Position numbers and translations under genes: made by a program | The notes under the pieces: model-generated | Told to the model about the DNA's origin: nothing | Database searches by the model: none | The model's input: only the letters and a program-made list of their open reading frames with translations | NCBI RefSeq assembly: GCF_002201515.1 | Contig: NZ_CP021421.1 | Span: 2,604,001 to 2,668,000 of the forward strand | Reading direction: 5' to 3' | Source: Muribaculum intestinale | Lineage (GTDB): Bacteria; Bacteroidota; Bacteroidia; Bacteroidales; Muribaculaceae | DNA: 64,000 bases | Shown here: positions 62,486-64,000 of the stretch, in pieces | How positions within the stretch are numbered: the stretch's first letter is position 1 | Layout: the number at the start of each line of letters is the position of its first letter

Positions 62486-63511
62486 TTAATACTTAGTCCG
62501 TAAATCCTTTAGATAACCCAACAAGGATTTGTCTTTTTGCCATGTCGTTTTACCCTCTTTTATTATTCCCGGATTTACACGTGACAATGCCTCCAGCTTC
62601 TTCTTTTCACTTGCACGAGCATATATTTCTGTTGTAGTTGTTGAAACATGCCCTAAAAAATCCCTTATATAAACCAAATTTATATCCGCCTCCAATAAGT
62701 GCATGGCTTTGGAATGCCGGAAAGAATGGCATCCCAAATTTTCAGGGATTAAATCAGGGGACTTTTTTCGAGCTATCTCTGCATATTTCTTTACAATATT
62801 CAGGACGGCAACACGGGAAAGTTTCTCTCCGTGGAAATTACAAAAAATAGGAACACAATGCCTGTCCTCTTTCATCAATCCCTCATCATACATATATTTT
62901 TTGAGATTGGATGCTTGTTGTTTTGATAAAGGTACAATCCGTGCCTTATTACCCTTTCCGCATAATTTGACAGTCGCCGTATCATTAAATTCTATATTAG
63001 GTGGCGTAAGGTCAATTAGTTCCTGAACTCTTGCCCCACTGTCATAGAGTAGTGAAAGAAGAACGAAATCCCGACGACCATATCGTGTTTTCAAATCAGG
63101 TTGACTTAAAATCAACTTTATACCATCTATCGTAAGATAAGCCATTTCAGGAGCAGCAGTTTTCTTTTTCCTTATTGACATTATTTCATGATAACGGAAC
63201 ATTCCTTTTACATCTCGATATTGCAGGTAACTATAAAAAGACCGAATGGCTGCAAGACGTGCATTTCGCGTGGAAACAGAGCAATGCCTGTCTTCTTCAA
63301 GCCATTGCAAGAAATTTATAATCCGTTCTTTGGTTATATCCGCAAGGGTAACACGCTGTGGATTTATAAATTCTTGCTCTTTCAGGAACTCAATCAACAG
63401 GGAGAATGTGTAACTGTAAGTCAATATCGTATTTTGGGAAACGCCACATTCTATTGGCAGATATGTGCCAAAAAAATCGGTCAGATATTTAGAAAAATCA
63501 GTAGGTTTCAT
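62486..63511 (-). CDS. Tyrosine recombinase (third gene type of a RIT-like element)
   Basis: The 341-residue protein has a SAM-like core-binding domain (ILTYSYTFSLLIEFLKE, VSTRNARLAAIRSFYSYL) and a complete catalytic set: DSGARVQELIDLTPPNI (Arg), KGNKARIVPL (Lys), HSFRHSKAMHLLEAD (His-x-x-Arg), FLGHVSTTTTEIYAR (His and Tyr). Its ATG is two bases after the stop of another tyrosine recombinase upstream. Tandem, tightly spaced recombinases of different subfamilies are the mark of RIT (recombinase-in-trio) or Tn554-like elements. Confidence 0.85.
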   Translation of the reverse strand: MKPTDFSKYLTDFFGTYLPIECGVSQNTILTYSYTFSLLIEFLKEQEFINPQRVTLADITKERIINFLQWLEEDRHCSVSTRNARLAAIRSFYSYLQYRDVKGMFRYHEIMSIRKKKTAAPEMAYLTIDGIKLILSQPDLKTRYGRRDFVLLSLLYDSGARVQELIDLTPPNIEFNDTATVKLCGKGNKARIVPLSKQQASNLKKYMYDEGLMKEDRHCVPIFCNFHGEKLSRVAVLNIVKKYAEIARKKSPDLIPENLGCHSFRHSKAMHLLEADINLVYIRDFLGHVSTTTTEIYARASEKKKLEALSRVNPGIIKEGKTTWQKDKSLLGYLKDLRTKY

Positions 63512-63513
63512 AA

Positions 63514-64000
63514 TTATTCTTCTGTTTCAATATTAATATCAGGGAATACACAACGATAGGTATCATCAACTTTTGCAATTAATTGAGGATACATTTGCTG
63601 CGTCATCCGTACATACTGGTTTGTTGAGTATAAAGATTTATGTCCGACATAAGTCATAAGGAGTGGCAATGAGTTGTATAGGTCTTTTCCTGATTCTGAC
63701 ATTTTAACAAGAGATTCCACGCAAAAAGTATGGCGCAAGTCATGAAGTCTGGGCGTTTTGCCCTTTGCCCCTGCAAATATTCCTGCCCGTTGCAACACCG
63801 CCTTGAACAATCTGTTTATAGATGTTCCTCTGCATCGCTTTCCGTCAGCAGAAGAAAAGAAGGGCGCATCCGGTTCAACAGACATATTACAGTGTTCTTT
63901 ATAAACAACATAGTCCTTACAAATTGCAGTCAAAGACAAAGACATTGGCACGATTCGGTCTTGTCCGTTCTTACACTCATGCAGGGTTAGTGTACCCAAA
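63514..64000 (-). CDS. Tyrosine recombinase, partial at window edge
   Basis: The C-terminal 160 or so residues are present. They include the Lys region (CKNGQDRIVPMSL), RLHDLRHTFCVESLVKM (His-x-x-Arg), YVGHKSLYSTNQYVRMTQ (His and Tyr) and a tail ending INIETEE. The N-terminus is outside the window. It is directly upstream of the recombinase at 62486-63511 and belongs to the same multi-recombinase element, which runs off the window. Confidence 0.85.
   Translation of the reverse strand, partial: LGTLTLHECKNGQDRIVPMSLSLTAICKDYVVYKEHCNMSVEPDAPFFSSADGKRCRGTSINRLFKAVLQRAGIFAGAKGKTPRLHDLRHTFCVESLVKMSESGKDLYNSLPLLMTYVGHKSLYSTNQYVRMTQQMYPQLIAKVDDTYRCVFPDINIETEE

Larger units (their letters stand above)
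49924..64000. mobile_element. Left end of a CTnDOT-type ICE, heavily interrupted
   Basis: From the attachment core to the window edge the content changes to mobile-element genes: an IntDOT-like integrase, a RhuM-like protein, two HTH excision-type proteins and small conserved ICE proteins. G+C and codon use are visibly higher in these ICE genes than in the AT-rich nested island at 51380-57522. Insertions inside are the nested island, an ISAs1-family IS, an IS21 element and a multi-recombinase element. The first 320 bases (49924-50242) hold no gene. Conjugation genes are not in the window. Confidence 0.75.

Overview
The window is a piece of a Bacteroidales chromosome, most likely from the gut family Muribaculaceae (inferred from gene content, not from a marker gene). 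Several signs support this. The promoters have the Bacteroidota -7 box TAnnTTTG. MurF is fused to alanine racemase, and BioG is fused to BioC. Rho carries a long Asn/Gln-rich insert. The right-hand part is the end of a CTnDOT-type integrative and conjugative element (ICE).

Region 1-49.9 kb is core genome with scattered insertions. It opens with an internally deleted rtcB relic and an IS110 element. Next come tsaB-rlmH, a minus-strand operon metF-holB-addB-hemW, and dnaG, trkA and a Crp-type regulator. Three tandem outer-membrane beta-barrel genes follow (13.8-17.3 kb): one is split by an IS982 element, one is frameshifted in a G8 run, and one is intact. Then come an acyl-CoA ligase, an OmpA lipoprotein, ogt, gyrA and clpC. 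A coupled operon nadC-bioF-bioGC-bioD follows fabD and rho. The core ends with pyrK-pyrD, tatA-tatC, an MFS transporter, murF-alr, a DUF488/PepSY pair, ftsK-lolA-trxB, rpe and dedA. Two copies and one remnant of a roughly 340 bp MITE-like repeat lie at gene ends at 2.75, 12.0 and 17.3 kb.

Region 49.92-64 kb is the left end of the ICE. It abuts a GTAACTTTGC site that is also the -7 box of dedA. Its IntDOT-like integrase (411 residues when rejoined) is cut between codons 379 and 380, two codons before the expected catalytic Tyr381, by a 6.1 kb nested island bounded by 9 bp direct repeats. The island has its own tyrosine integrase, itself split by an ISAs1-family IS with a 9 bp target duplication. 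It also has a long repeat-rich non-coding stretch and three cargo genes: a NERD nuclease-like protein, a secreted protein and a lipoprotein. Beyond it the ICE resumes with a RhuM-like protein and two HTH excision-type proteins, then an IS21 element and ICE gene fragments. It ends in the edge of a multi-recombinase (RIT-like) element that runs off the window. This end of the ICE has therefore taken at least four insertions and is probably immobile.

No tRNA, rRNA or CRISPR array was recognised.
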